The notes beneath the pieces are model-generated. The model saw only the letters and a program-made list of their open reading frames with translations. It did no database searches and was not told the DNA's origin. Position numbers and translations under genes: made by a program. Of a DNA stretch of 64,000 nucleotides, positions 37,625 through 47,137 are shown piece by piece. Every line of letters starts with the position of its first letter. Within the stretch, counting starts at the first letter, position 1. Origin of the DNA: Chryseobacterium jejuense (GTDB taxonomy: Bacteria; Bacteroidota; Bacteroidia; Flavobacteriales; Weeksellaceae); contig NZ_JAGIPR010000001.1 of the NCBI RefSeq assembly GCF_017877355.1, forward strand, positions 620,001 through 684,000, read 5' to 3'.

Positions 37625-38575
37625 ATGAACTTATCTATAGTTATTCCGTTACTGAACGAAGAAGACTCTCTGGAAGAGCTTTTTTCAAGAATTGACAACG
37701 TCTGCCAAACCAGTAATTTATCTTATGAAATCTGGTTTGTAGATGATGGAAGTACGGATTTGTCGTGGAGCATTATTGAGAACTTAAAAGTACAGTATCC
37801 TCAGATCCACGCTATTAAATTTTCCCGGAATTATGGGAAATCTCAGGCGCTTCATGCGGCTTTTGAAAGAACAAACGGAGATGTGGTTATTACCATGGAT
37901 GCCGACTTACAGGATTTTCCGGAAGAAATCCCGGAACTGTATAATATGGTAATCCATGACAATTACGATATTGTTTCCGGTTGGAAGAAGAAGCGTTTTG
38001 ATAATGTAATGACCAAAAATATTCCGTCAAAACTGTTCAATGCAGCAGCAAGAAAGGTTTCCGGAGTTTATCTTCATGACTTCAACTGCGGTTTGAAAGC
38101 ATACAAAAGACAGGTGGTAAAATCTGTAGATGTGTACGGAGATATGCACCGTTATATTCCGGTATTGGCTGCCAATGCAGGTTTTAGAAGAATTACAGAA
38201 AAAGAAGTACAGCATCAGGCAAGACCTTATGGAACTTCTAAATTCGGAACAGAAAGATTTGTAAGAGGATTTTTGGATCTGGTAACCCTTTGGTTTGTAA
38301 GTCGTTTTGGAGGAAGGCCAATGCATTTCTTTGGAGCGGTAGGAACTTTAATGTTTATCTTCGGTTTCCTTTCAGCGCTTTGGCTGGGAATATCAAAACT
38401 GATTGATGTAGCCAGAGGAATTTACGGTCATTTAATCACCAATAATCCGTGGTTCTATATTGCTTTAACCATGATGATTATGGGAACTTTGTTATTTGTA
38501 GCTGGATTCCTGGGTGAAATGATTATCAGAACAAACCGTGAGCATAAGAATTATAATATTGATGAAGTGATATAA
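37625..38575 (+). CDS. Family 2 glycosyltransferase with membrane anchor (DPM/GtrB-like)
   Basis: A 316-residue GT2 enzyme. The catalytic domain shows the strand LSIVIPLLNEEDSL, the FVDDGSTD motif, and MDADLQDFPEEI (the DxD metal site). HDFNCGLKAYKRQVV and the QHQARPYGTSKFG segment place it with polyprenyl-phosphate hexose synthases such as GtrB and DPM1. Two C-terminal helices (about 239-262 and 276-303) anchor it. It probably loads a sugar onto undecaprenyl phosphate for envelope glycan synthesis; the exact sugar cannot be read. It forms a unit with the DUF4199 gene. Confidence 0.9.
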   Translation: MNLSIVIPLLNEEDSLEELFSRIDNVCQTSNLSYEIWFVDDGSTDLSWSIIENLKVQYPQIHAIKFSRNYGKSQALHAAFERTNGDVVITMDADLQDFPEEIPELYNMVIHDNYDIVSGWKKKRFDNVMTKNIPSKLFNAAARKVSGVYLHDFNCGLKAYKRQVVKSVDVYGDMHRYIPVLAANAGFRRITEKEVQHQARPYGTSKFGTERFVRGFLDLVTLWFVSRFGGRPMHFFGAVGTLMFIFGFLSALWLGISKLIDVARGIYGHLITNNPWFYIALTMMIMGTLLFVAGFLGEMIIRTNREHKNYNIDEVI

Positions 38576-38975
38576 TTTTAATCAATACACTTTAATCAAT
38601 TGTAAATAAATATAAATATCTCAGGAAGCCTAGAACTTTCTGAGATATTTTTTTATATATTAAATTTTTTCATCTTAGAAGATAATTACAATGGAAGTAT
38701 GGTTGAATATTTATAACATGATAATTTAAGAATCAGGAATCTTGATGATTTTAGTTGATATTTTAATATTTGATCTGATAAAAAGTTTAGGAAAATATAA
38801 AAAACTCTTTTTCCCAAAAAGCAAAAAATTGAAAATTATCAGGTATTTTATTGCCAAAAGACAAAGATTTTTAGAAATTTTAATCCTATTTTTGTTAAAA
38901 GATATTCTTGAAAGCCCGGAAAACTTTCAGGAAAGCAGATCATAATGATCGTCAGTAGAATATTTAAAATTAAAT
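38576..38975. other. 400-bp gap with terminator; no clear gene
   Basis: A terminator (38614-38654) stands in the first part: ATATCTCAGGAAG pairs with CTTTCTGAGATAT and a T run follows. A 67-codon frame at 38742-38945 is Lys/Phe/Leu-rich, without ribosome-binding site or family likeness, and probably not a gene. The rest is AT-rich and featureless. Confidence 0.7.
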
Positions 38976-39677
38976 ATGAAAAAAGTACTTTACACATTAA
39001 TGTTGGTTGGAGTAGTTTCCTGCGGGAAAGTTTCCCCAAAAGGAAATATTGAAAAGAAAGATGTGGACGTCCCGGAGTTTGTTAATCTGGATCTGAACGG
39101 AAAATTCCGTGTATTTTATGCCAGAGGAGAAAAGAACTTTGTGGAAATAGAAACCTATCCTAACGTAGCCAGTAATCTGGACGTAGATGTAAAAGATAAA
39201 ACCCTTTTCATCAAGGAAAAAAGAGGGACTAAAGGCGTAGATTTTTACAATGTAACTATTTATTCAAAATATAACCTTGAAAAAGTAGCCGTTTCAGACT
39301 CTGTTGAAGTAAATATTTCCAGCGAAATTAAAACGGATAATTTCAGACTTAATATGAAAAACAATGCAAGTTTCATGGGGTCTGTCAACACAAGAAGGGC
39401 AGAAGTGGAAATGCATAACAGAAGCCGTGCTAACTTTTTAGGGTTATCAAAAGATGCAGTAATTAAGATTTCCGATACTGCAAGTCTTATTGCTCCTTAC
39501 TGGAAAATCACCAATCTGAATATCGATTCCAAAAATGGAAACTATGCAGAAGTGAATGTAAAAGACTCTCTAAAAGGAAATATTCAGAACACCGCAAAAT
39601 TCATCTACTATAATGACCCAATCAGAGCGTTTAAAGTAGAGAAAACAACGAAAGTTGAGAATAAGAAATTAGAGTAA
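38976..39677 (+). CDS. DUF2807 (head-GIN) lipoprotein
   Basis: A 233-residue lipoprotein: signal peptide with lipobox VVSCGK (Cys16). The mature part follows the DUF2807 pattern of short right-handed beta-helix rungs: FVNLDLNGKFRVFYARGEKNFVEIETYPN, then LFIKEKRG, VTIYSK, KVAVSDSVEVNI, and repeating LNMKNNASF, EMHNRSRANF, ISDTASLI units. Such proteins are abundant in Bacteroidota and probably sit at the outer membrane; the function is not known. It stands alone, upstream of the phosphohexomutase gene but 247 bp away. Confidence 0.85.
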   Translation: MKKVLYTLMLVGVVSCGKVSPKGNIEKKDVDVPEFVNLDLNGKFRVFYARGEKNFVEIETYPNVASNLDVDVKDKTLFIKEKRGTKGVDFYNVTIYSKYNLEKVAVSDSVEVNISSEIKTDNFRLNMKNNASFMGSVNTRRAEVEMHNRSRANFLGLSKDAVIKISDTASLIAPYWKITNLNIDSKNGNYAEVNVKDSLKGNIQNTAKFIYYNDPIRAFKVEKTTKVENKKLE

Positions 39678-39924
39678 GAGAGTGGGAAGCTGGAAGCTGG
39701 AGGTAATTCTAGTTTACCCAATTCCTTTTTCACTTTTTAATTAATAAAATATAGAAAAATAAGATAAATGGCAGAAGTCTGAACTTGGGAATGTAATATC
39801 TTCCATCTCCCAGCTTCCCTCTTCCAGCCTAAAAAAACAAAATAATAAATCAAAAGCTGAACGGCTAAACTGGGACAACAACAACCTCCCTCTTCCAGCC
39901 TCCAGCTTCCAAACTAAACTAAAT
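39678..39924. repeat. Purine-rich inverted dispersed repeats
   Basis: GGGAAGCTGGAAGCTGGAGG near 39683 has reverse-complement partners CTTCCATCTCCCAGCTTCC (about 39800) and CTCCCTCTTCCAGCCTCCA (about 39890). The arms are almost 200 bp apart. Such GGAAGCTGGAAG repeats look like a family dispersed in the genome. No gene is seen. Confidence 0.55.
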
Positions 39925-41640
39925 ATGAACACATTAGAAAAAGCGAAACTTTGGTTAAGTGAGACCTTCGATGAAGAAACGAGAAAGGCAGTACAGGCAT
40001 TAATCGACAGCAATTCCCCGGATCTGGAAGATTCTTTCTACAGAGAACTGGAATTCGGAACAGGAGGGATGCGTGGAATTATGGGAGTAGGAACCAACCG
40101 CTTAAATAAATATACATTAGGACAGGCAACTCAGGGATTGGCTAACTATATGCTTGAGCAGTTTAAAGGAGAGGAGATCAAGGTGGCAATTGCCTATGAT
40201 GTTCGTCATAACTCTAAAGAATTCGGAAAACTGGTAGCAGATGTTTTAACAGCAAACGGAATTAAAGTATTGCTTTTCAAAGATCACAGACCAACTCCTG
40301 AACTTTCTTTCACGGTTCGTGATAAAAAATGTAACGGAGGAATCGTATTAACGGCTTCTCACAATCCACCTGAATATAACGGTTACAAAGTATACTGGAA
40401 TGACGGAGCACAGATTGTTCCGCCAAATGATGAAGCCATTATCAAAGAAGTATACTCTGTGAAATTTGAAGAAATTAAATTCAACGGGAACGATGACCTT
40501 ATCGAATGGGTAGGAGAAGAGCAGGATGATGTTTACATTGATGCATGTATTGAAAACTCTACTTACCAGAACGAAGGAAAAGAAAACTTAAATATTGTTT
40601 TCACTTCTATTCACGGTACCACTTATACTACGGTTCCTAAAGCTTTAGCAAAAGCAGGCTTTAAAAAAGTAGACCTTGTTAGAGAACAGATGATTCCAAG
40701 TGGAAATTTCCCTACTGTAGATTCTCCCAATCCGGAAGAACCGGCAGCATTGGAAATGGCCATGGATCTTGCAAAAATTACCAATGCAGACATCGTTATC
40801 GGAACAGACCCGGATGGTGACAGATTAGGAATTGCAGTAAGAAACCTTGATGGTGAAATGCAGTTACTGAACGGTAACCAAACCAACACAATCCTTACTT
40901 ACTACATCTTAAACGAATGGAGAAAGCAGGGAAGAATTACAGGAAAAGAATTCATCGGTTCTACCATCGTTACTTCCGATATTTTCTATGATATAGCACA
41001 GAAATTCGGTGTTGAATGCAAAGTAGGTCTTACAGGATTCAAATGGATCGGAAAAATGATCCGTGAAGCAGAAGGAACTCAGAAATTCGTATGTGGTGGG
41101 GAAGAAAGTTTCGGCTTCATGACCGGAGATTTTGTACGTGACAAAGACTCTTGTGGAAGTATCCTTGTAGCTTGCGAAATTGCTGCCTGGTGTAAAGCTA
41201 ACGGTAAAACAATGTATCAGTACATGATCGAGATTTATGAAGACCTAGGAATGTATTATGAAGGATTGGTAAACATCGTAAGAAAAGGAAAAGAAGGTGC
41301 TGAAGAAATTCAGAATATGATGAAAAACTTCCGTGAAAATCCGCCAAAAGAATTGGCAGGTTCATTAGTGGAAGAAGTAAAAGACTTTAAAGAACAGACA
41401 AGCCTTACCATTTCATCAGGAGAGAAAAAAGTAATGAACGAAATTCCACAGTCTAACGTATTGATTTACTATACGCAGGATGGAACTAAAGTTTGTGTAA
41501 GACCTTCAGGAACAGAACCAAAAATTAAATTCTATGTTTCAGTAAAAGACTCTATCTCTTCTGAGGCAGATTTTAAAGATAAATTAAAATCATTAGAAGC
41601 TAAAATTCAGGCCGTTAAAACAGATCTAAAGCTGGATTAA
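39925..41640 (+). CDS. Phosphoglucomutase/phosphomannomutase family enzyme
   Basis: A 571-residue alpha-D-phosphohexomutase. All four active-site signatures are present: the phospho-serine loop VLTASHNPPEYNGYK (Ser145), the metal site GTDPDGDRLG (Asp295, 297, 299), the sugar-binding loop CGGEESFGF, and the phosphate-binding RPSGTEPKIKFY near the C-terminus. The length fits the PgcA/yeast-type phosphoglucomutase group rather than short phosphomannomutases. It interconverts hexose 1- and 6-phosphates for glycogen or envelope sugars. It is followed by a lipoprotein gene after 18 bp. Confidence 0.92.
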   Translation: MNTLEKAKLWLSETFDEETRKAVQALIDSNSPDLEDSFYRELEFGTGGMRGIMGVGTNRLNKYTLGQATQGLANYMLEQFKGEEIKVAIAYDVRHNSKEFGKLVADVLTANGIKVLLFKDHRPTPELSFTVRDKKCNGGIVLTASHNPPEYNGYKVYWNDGAQIVPPNDEAIIKEVYSVKFEEIKFNGNDDLIEWVGEEQDDVYIDACIENSTYQNEGKENLNIVFTSIHGTTYTTVPKALAKAGFKKVDLVREQMIPSGNFPTVDSPNPEEPAALEMAMDLAKITNADIVIGTDPDGDRLGIAVRNLDGEMQLLNGNQTNTILTYYILNEWRKQGRITGKEFIGSTIVTSDIFYDIAQKFGVECKVGLTGFKWIGKMIREAEGTQKFVCGGEESFGFMTGDFVRDKDSCGSILVACEIAAWCKANGKTMYQYMIEIYEDLGMYYEGLVNIVRKGKEGAEEIQNMMKNFRENPPKELAGSLVEEVKDFKEQTSLTISSGEKKVMNEIPQSNVLIYYTQDGTKVCVRPSGTEPKIKFYVSVKDSISSEADFKDKLKSLEAKIQAVKTDLKLD

Positions 41641-41658
41641 TCATCTGATAAAGCAACC

Positions 41659-42555
41659 ATGATAAAAAAAATTATAGCAGTTTGCATACTGTCTGTGGCT
41701 GTAGTTTCCTGTAAAAAGGAAACTGCGGTTTCTGATGTAAAGCCTGCAAACGACTCAATCGCTAAAAACGAAACCAAAGAGGATCAGTACAAACCTATTG
41801 ATACAGCATGTTCTTCAGAAAATAAGACAGAGGATTATATTACAGCTTTACAATGGTATCGTACTAAAATAGACAAAGAGATTGCAGCAAATAGTCCGGA
41901 GCAGAACAATAAAGTGTATGAAGATTATGTGAAAATCAGAGACAAATACACAGATTGTTTTAATGATTCTCAAACGGAGATACTCGACAAGTATGTTGAT
42001 TATCATACAGGACCGGATACCTATAACCTGCCGGATAACATAAAGAAAATGGCTGCCGAACTGAATAAAGCAGGTCTTGAATTCCGTGTAATGGGAGAAG
42101 GGCTTACGGAAATTCATTCATTGCCGGGATATTATGAGTCTGTTTTCAAGAATAAAGTAACTCCTGATTATGCTGCCTATATCTCACAGATGGCAAAAGA
42201 TAATAAGGAAAATTATGCTGTCAATGGGGGACTTTTAATTACCTGGGAAGAATTGGGTGACCGATTGATCGAGTGGGAGAATTTTATAAATAAATATCCT
42301 AAAAGCCCACTGATAAAGAAAGCAAAAGATAATTATCACAACTACTTGCTGGATTATCTTCTGGGAATGGACAGTGATCGGATTTATGACAGTGAGGAAG
42401 GAAAAATTTATGATGATAAAAGAGAAGCATATAACAAACTCATCAAAAAATATCCAAACTCTACTACCGCAAAAAAAACTAAAGAACTAATAGCCGCTTA
42501 TGATGCCCACATACCTGTGGATCAAATAGAAGACAAAATTAATCTGAGAAGATAG
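41659..42555 (+). CDS. Hypothetical helical lipoprotein
   Basis: A 298-residue lipoprotein with lipobox VVSCKKE (Cys19). The mature body is Lys/Glu/Asp/Tyr-rich and helical; two PNS/PKS-type segments (YPKSPLIKKAKDNYHNYLLDYL and KYPNSTTAKKTKELI) resemble TPR-like pairs. This repeated Tyr-Pro-x-Ser pattern could form a small solenoid. No family is recognised. It lies between the phosphohexomutase and the aminotransferase with gaps of 18 and 27 bp, so an operon is likely, though a functional link is not evident. Confidence 0.6.
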   Translation: MIKKIIAVCILSVAVVSCKKETAVSDVKPANDSIAKNETKEDQYKPIDTACSSENKTEDYITALQWYRTKIDKEIAANSPEQNNKVYEDYVKIRDKYTDCFNDSQTEILDKYVDYHTGPDTYNLPDNIKKMAAELNKAGLEFRVMGEGLTEIHSLPGYYESVFKNKVTPDYAAYISQMAKDNKENYAVNGGLLITWEELGDRLIEWENFINKYPKSPLIKKAKDNYHNYLLDYLLGMDSDRIYDSEEGKIYDDKREAYNKLIKKYPNSTTAKKTKELIAAYDAHIPVDQIEDKINLRR

Positions 42556-42582
42556 TATTAGTAAATTTTAAATAAGAATAAA

Positions 42583-43836
42583 GTGAAAGTTTCAAAATTA
42601 GCAGCGAACCTGATCGGTTCTGAAATTGTAAAAATTGGTAACGAAGTAAATGATCTAAAAGCAAAAGGTGCAGAAATTGCCAATCTTACTATTGGTGACC
42701 TGAATTCTAATATTTATCCTATCCCAGCATTGCTGAAGGAAGAAATTCAGAAAGCCTATCAGAATAACCTGACAAATTATCCACCTGCCAACGGACTTTT
42801 ATCTTTAAGAAAAGAAGTTTCCAAAGACCTGAAAAACAGATGGAATCTGGATTATTCTCCAAACGATATTTTGATTACAGCAGGATCAAGACCATTAATC
42901 TATGCTGTATACAAAACCATTGTAGACGAAGGAGATAAAATAGTATATCCAACACCATCATGGAATAACAACCACTATGCTTACCTTACTTCTGCCAATG
43001 CCGTAGAAGTTAAAACAAAGCCTGAAACCAACTTTCTTCCAACTGCAGACGATTTAAGACCTCATTTGGATGGTGCTGTTTTATTAGCACTTTGTTCACC
43101 ATTGAACCCAACAGGAACAATGTTCACAAGAGAACAGCTTTCTGAAATCTGTGAATTGGTGATCGCTGAAAACAAAAAAAGAGGAGCAGATGAAAAACCG
43201 TTATATTTAATGTATGACCAAATTTACTCTAACCTTACTTTTGGAGCAGAACACGTAGATCCGGTTTCTCTTTTCCCTGAAATGAAAGAATATACAGTGT
43301 ATATTGATGGTATTTCAAAATGCTTAGCTGCAACAGGAGTACGTGTAGGATGGGGATTTGGTCCGGCTCATATCATTGATAAAATGAAAGCACTTCTTAC
43401 TCACGTAGGAGCTTGGGCACCAAAGCCAGAGCAGGAAGCCACTGCTAAATTCTATGAAAACCCTGAAAATGTAAACGTATTCGTAGAAGATTTTAAAGGT
43501 AAATTAGAGGAAAGTTTAAAAGTTCTTCACGGCGGAGTTCAGGATCTGAAAGCAAAGGGTTTAGCAGTAGACAGTATTGAACCGATGGGAGCACTTTACC
43601 TTACGATCAAATTAGATTATATTGGAAAAACAAAGCCTGACGGAGCTGTTATTGAAAACTCTTCAGACCTTGTATTCTATTTAATCAATGAAGCAGGTGT
43701 TGCTTTAGTTCCGTTTTCAGCATTCGGAGAAGACAAATCTGAACCTTGGTTCCGTGCTTCCGTTGGAGGATTAGCTGTTGATGAGATCAAAGTAATGCTT
43801 CCAAAATTGGAAAGTGCTTTGAACAATCTGAAATAA
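42583..43836 (+). CDS. PLP-dependent class I/II aminotransferase
   Basis: A 417-residue fold-type I aminotransferase with a GTG start. Key residues can be seen: the substrate loop ITAGSRPLIYAVY, CSPLNPTGTMFTREQL, the DQIYSNLTF segment with Asp212 and Tyr215, the PLP lysine in DGISKCLAATGVRVGWGFGP (Lys246), and a C-terminal WFRASVGG with the carboxylate-binding Arg. The pattern is that of AspC/alanine-type enzymes that use 2-oxoglutarate. The exact amino acid cannot be read. It ends the likely three-gene unit starting at 39925. Confidence 0.9.
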   Translation: MKVSKLAANLIGSEIVKIGNEVNDLKAKGAEIANLTIGDLNSNIYPIPALLKEEIQKAYQNNLTNYPPANGLLSLRKEVSKDLKNRWNLDYSPNDILITAGSRPLIYAVYKTIVDEGDKIVYPTPSWNNNHYAYLTSANAVEVKTKPETNFLPTADDLRPHLDGAVLLALCSPLNPTGTMFTREQLSEICELVIAENKKRGADEKPLYLMYDQIYSNLTFGAEHVDPVSLFPEMKEYTVYIDGISKCLAATGVRVGWGFGPAHIIDKMKALLTHVGAWAPKPEQEATAKFYENPENVNVFVEDFKGKLEESLKVLHGGVQDLKAKGLAVDSIEPMGALYLTIKLDYIGKTKPDGAVIENSSDLVFYLINEAGVALVPFSAFGEDKSEPWFRASVGGLAVDEIKVMLPKLESALNNLK

Positions 43837-43859
43837 TTAAGCTTACTTAATTGATAAAT

Positions 43860-43980
43860 GTACCAGTGTAACAGTTTACCAATTTTCATATTGGTGAATA
43901 TGGTTATACTGGTATATTGTTATATTGATACATTATAAAAATGTCACGCTGAGCGGAGTCGAAGCGTTTTTCAATACCCT
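43860..43980. repeat. Imperfect inverted repeat and GTCACGCTGAGCGG-type repeat
   Basis: TACCAGTGTAAC (about 43861) and GTTATACTGGTA (about 43902) form a long inverted repeat with one mismatch and could act as a terminator after the aminotransferase. Just after lies GTCACGCTGAGCGGAGTCGAAGCG (about 43943), a dispersed repeat type of this lineage. Confidence 0.5.
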
Positions 43981-43987
43981 ATAAACC

Positions 43988-44191
43988 ATGAAGCTTCCCA
44001 GAAAATACCTCCTTGAAACAAAAGTATTGAGCTATTCCACCTTGGTTATTATCATTTTGGTCATTGTAAGTGTTTGGCTTTCGGGGAAGGGAGATCATAG
44101 GTCTTTATTTCAAAACTCTCTCTTATCAACATCTATTTTAACGATAGTCTTTTTCTTGTTTATCAGCTTAGGGTTGTATTATAAGGATTGA
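43988..44191 (+). CDS. Small two-helix membrane protein
   Basis: A 67-residue protein with two hydrophobic helices (about 16-32 and 45-64) and no recognisable domain. Its stop codon overlaps the TTG start of the next gene in TTGA, suggesting translational coupling. Together the pair look like a small membrane module of unknown function. Real coding is supported by the hydrophobic pattern and the overlap, not by homology. Confidence 0.5.
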   Translation: MKLPRKYLLETKVLSYSTLVIIILVIVSVWLSGKGDHRSLFQNSLLSTSILTIVFFLFISLGLYYKD

Positions 44192-44580
44192 AACTAAAAG
44201 ATAACGTCGGAAACATTTTAAATAAAGAAAGAATAAAAAAATACTCTGATAAAGTACCTGTAACGAATGGCTTTGATTTTGATCCACCAGCTGTAGGAGA
44301 TGGAATAGGAGGTGCCATACTTTCTGTTGTTGTATGGTTTATATTTTCTATTCTTCTGGTATTTCTTTCTTACTTTTTAGGCCTTTTCTTTTGGTCTTCC
44401 ATATTATTTCTGGCTGCGATGTTATACTGGATTTTCTTTCGGGCATTGCGTCATGTCTTTAAAAACTCAGGGAAATGCAAAGGAGATATAGTAAAAAGCT
44501 TTGGATTTGGCTTTCTATACTCATTTCTCTATATTTTATGGATCTACGGAATCATTTTTCTGATTAATTATATAAACTAA
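44188..44580 (+). CDS. Hypothetical membrane protein, TTG start
   Basis: A 130-residue protein beginning at a TTG that overlaps the stop of the upstream gene by 4 bases. The first 40 residues are soluble and charged (MKLKDNVGNILNKERIKKYSDKV), then two or three hydrophobic helices follow with a FFRALRHVFKN amphipathic linker and an aromatic C-terminal helix. No family is recognised. No ATG is available near the start, which favours the coupled TTG. Confidence 0.5.
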   Translation: MKLKDNVGNILNKERIKKYSDKVPVTNGFDFDPPAVGDGIGGAILSVVVWFIFSILLVFLSYFLGLFFWSSILFLAAMLYWIFFRALRHVFKNSGKCKGDIVKSFGFGFLYSFLYILWIYGIIFLINYIN

Positions 44581-44636
44581 ACCCTGGTTGTTATTTTATA
44601 AAAAAATTAAATAAAAATTAAAAATTAAATAAACAT

Positions 44637-44668
44637 TTTGTAGTACAGTCAACAAGGAATTATCTTTG
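44637..44668 (+). promoter_or_regulatory. Bacteroidota-type promoter upstream of the PAP2 gene
   Basis: TTTG (44637-44640) and TATCTTTG (44661-44668), spaced by 20 bases, match TTTG-N17..23-TAnnTTTG. The ATG of the PAP2 gene is 47 bp downstream. Confidence 0.65.
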
Positions 44669-44714
44669 GGACTTTTATAAGCTAAGAATAAACAGGGTTG
44701 AGAAAACAACAACG

Positions 44715-45704
44715 ATGAAAAAATTGAGATTTTTGCTACTGCCAATGTCTATATTGGTATGTTCACAGGAGGTGGATACATTGCAGGTAAAAGAATTATC
44801 ACCTGTAGCACCGGATTTACCCAAAGTGCAGACGTACACTTTAAAAGACGGTTCTGTGCGAACATATCCAAAACCTAAACTGCTGGATTTTGTCACCAAA
44901 CTTCCCCGAAATTTTATTGATACCAATAAAGATTTTGTAGCAAAAGATCATGCCTACTATTTAGGAGGTGCTGTTGCTTCAACATTGATCCTTCTGCCTT
45001 TTGACCAGAAATTAATTGATAACTCAAGAGAACTGGGAGAAAGATGGGGAATGGATAAAGATAACAATTATACCAAACTTGGAGGGGTTTTCAAAATCCC
45101 TAAAGATATCGGATCTACATTATATCTTATTGGAAATGGATCTACACTAGTGTTACTGGGAATAGGTTTCGGAACCTATGGTTTAATTAAAAATGATTAC
45201 AGAGCACAGGCCACAGCCAGCGGATTAATGGAAAGCTTAATTCTTTCAGGAGTTTTCACCCAAACAATTAAAAGAATCACCGGAAGAGAAAGCCCGTTTA
45301 TAGCAGAAGAAAATGGCAATAAAGGCGGTGCATGGAACCCCTTTCCAAGTTTTTCAGCATTTGCAAAAAATACCTCAAACTATGATGCCATGCCATCCGG
45401 CCACTTAACAACGTTTATGGCAGGGATCACCGTTATTGCGGACAATTATCCTGATGTACGATGGATAAAGCCTGTAGGATATACATTAGCCGGAGCTTTA
45501 TGTTTTCAAATGATGCAAAGTAAAGTTCATTGGGCTTCAGATTATCCGTTAGCCTTATTAATGGGGTATTTTATAGGAAAAACAATCTCAAAAAGCAGAT
45601 ATACATCCTCAGAAGGCGCCATAGGAAAAACAAAATATAAGTTTGATCTTATGGCATCCCGCCAATGGGAATACAATATGATAGGGGTGAAGCTATCTTT
45701 TTAA
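44715..45704 (+). CDS. PAP2-family phosphatase
   Basis: A 329-residue membrane-associated acid phosphatase of the PAP2 type. A signal sequence starts it. The active-site motifs are KRITGRESPF (C1, about 186-195), MPSGHLTTFMAG (C2, His230), and SKVHWASDYPLA (C3, His272). In C3 the usual SRxxxxxHxxSD is shortened: only two residues separate Ser from His and the Arg is replaced by Lys. Likely substrates are undecaprenyl pyrophosphate or phospholipid-type phosphates; not determinable here. A promoter lies 47 bp upstream, and the gene stands alone. Confidence 0.83.
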   Translation: MKKLRFLLLPMSILVCSQEVDTLQVKELSPVAPDLPKVQTYTLKDGSVRTYPKPKLLDFVTKLPRNFIDTNKDFVAKDHAYYLGGAVASTLILLPFDQKLIDNSRELGERWGMDKDNNYTKLGGVFKIPKDIGSTLYLIGNGSTLVLLGIGFGTYGLIKNDYRAQATASGLMESLILSGVFTQTIKRITGRESPFIAEENGNKGGAWNPFPSFSAFAKNTSNYDAMPSGHLTTFMAGITVIADNYPDVRWIKPVGYTLAGALCFQMMQSKVHWASDYPLALLMGYFIGKTISKSRYTSSEGAIGKTKYKFDLMASRQWEYNMIGVKLSF

Positions 45705-46065
45705 GAATCCTTGTTATTGACTACGTCGAAATAATATTCATCGACTGAAAGGAGATAATCGTCGATTTCCGACGAAGGAGGAAGTTCATCCATTGCTTTA
45801 GATTCTTCATTTCACTTCTGAACTTATTTTAAATTATTGACTCATTTAAAAATCTATACCCGATTCTCACATTTTCATTGAAGATGTGGGAATTTTGTTT
45901 TTTTGAAGACTGTTAAAATCGAAGGATTTAATACTAAAATTGGATAGAATACCTTATTTTATGGGGTAAACTAAAATAGTTTTCACTATTTTTGATCTGA
46001 ATAAGGCATATCATTCACCTTTTTGGAAATGATGGCTTGAAAAGACTTAATTAATATTGTACTGA
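45705..46065. other. 361-bp gap with repeats and kdsB upstream region
   Basis: No gene is visible. The 5' part contains a GATTCTTCATTTCACTTCTGA stretch (about 45800), the reverse complement of the dispersed GAAGTGAAATGAAGAATC repeat, next to TCGTCGATTTCCGACGA (about 45757), a short hairpin. A -7-like TATTTTTG (45987-45994) lies 72 bp before kdsB without a clear -33 element. Confidence 0.5.
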
Positions 46066-46788
46066 ATGAAAATAATCGCTGTTATCCCTGCACGCTATGA
46101 AGCAAGCCGTTTTCCCGGAAAACTGATGCAGATATTGGGAGAAAAAACCGTTATTACCACCACCTACAAGAATGTAGTGGAAACCGGACTGTTTGATGAA
46201 GTATTTGTAGCAACAGATTCTGAAATCATCTTGGATGAAATCGTTAAGAATGGTGGGAAAGCTGTAATGACAGGGCAACATGAAACAGGAAGCGACCGTA
46301 TTGCTGAAGCGGTACAGAACATAGATTGTGACATTGTTATTAATGTTCAGGGTGATGAACCATTCCTTAAGCTTGAACCTTTGAAGCAATTAATCGAAGT
46401 TTTTAAACAGGATGATCAACAGCAAATTTCTCTGGCTTCTTTAAAAATAAAACTCTCGGAAAAAGAAGAAATAGAAAACCCGAATAACGTAAAAGTAATT
46501 ACGGATAATAACGGCTTTGCCCTTTACTTCAGCCGTTCTGCAATACCTTTCCATAGAGAAGTTTCCTATGATGTAACCTACTTTAAACATATCGGAGTAT
46601 ATGCATTCAGAAAAGAAGCTTTACTGCAGTTTTCAAAACTGGAAATGAAACCATTGGAAATATCCGAAAAGATCGAATGCATTCGCTATCTGGAATACGG
46701 AATGAAAATCAAAATGATAGAAACCAATTTCGTTGGTGTAGGCATTGATACACCGGAAGACCTGGAAAAAGCAAGGAAGTTAATTTAA
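46066..46788 (+). CDS. kdsB: 3-deoxy-manno-octulosonate cytidylyltransferase
   Basis: A 240-residue CMP-Kdo synthetase, activating Kdo for lipopolysaccharide core assembly. The N-terminal [19 protein letters not shown] holds the nucleotide-binding basic loop. [14 protein letters not shown] and [11 protein letters not shown] complete the CTP and metal sites, followed by [15 protein letters not shown] and [14 protein letters not shown]. The length is standard. Its presence says that the organism makes Kdo-containing LPS. It stands alone, with no other LPS genes next to it. Confidence 0.95.
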   Translation: MKIIAVIPARYEASRFPGKLMQILGEKTVITTTYKNVVETGLFDEVFVATDSEIILDEIVKNGGKAVMTGQHETGSDRIAEAVQNIDCDIVINVQGDEPFLKLEPLKQLIEVFKQDDQQQISLASLKIKLSEKEEIENPNNVKVITDNNGFALYFSRSAIPFHREVSYDVTYFKHIGVYAFRKEALLQFSKLEMKPLEISEKIECIRYLEYGMKIKMIETNFVGVGIDTPEDLEKARKLI

Positions 46789-46951
46789 TTTGAAAATTTA
46801 AAATGAGATCATTTGAGAATAGAATAATTTCATTTTTACTTTCTCAGCCTTTTTGCTTTTTATCCCAATTCCCCTTATATTTGGATTGATAAATAAGTTA
46901 TTTTGGTAAAGATCTTATTTTTAATAGCATTATTTTATAGGTTAGTTTTGA

Positions 46952-47104
46952 AATACAAGAACTCTACTCTATAAATTTGAAAATAAAATATTATATCTTA
47001 CAAAAGCGTTAGGTTGTAAAGAAGATCCGGGACTGATTTTTAAATATGTAAATGGAAATCTGGTTCCACAGAATAAAAAAAAACAGGGCAGACCTGGTTT
47101 TTAA
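46952..47104 (+). pseudogene. Possible C-terminal gene remnant
   Basis: A frame of about 50 codons without a start codon, open from 46952 to a TAA at 47102. Its C-terminal half reads like a real protein (LTKALGCKEDPGLIFKYVNG then NLVPQNKKKQGRPGF). The upstream part is cut by a TGA at 46949. No family is recognised. It lies in the 349-bp gap between kdsB and the next gene; the first 160 bp of the gap hold nothing I can name. Confidence 0.3.
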
Positions 47105-47137
47105 ACCTTCTTTAAATAACTATTTTAATAAAATTAA

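Noticed and set aside
38742..38945. 67-codon frame between the glycosyltransferase and DUF2807 genes
   Set aside because: Composition is Lys/Phe/Leu-rich from AT-rich DNA, with no start signal, domain or neighbour support.
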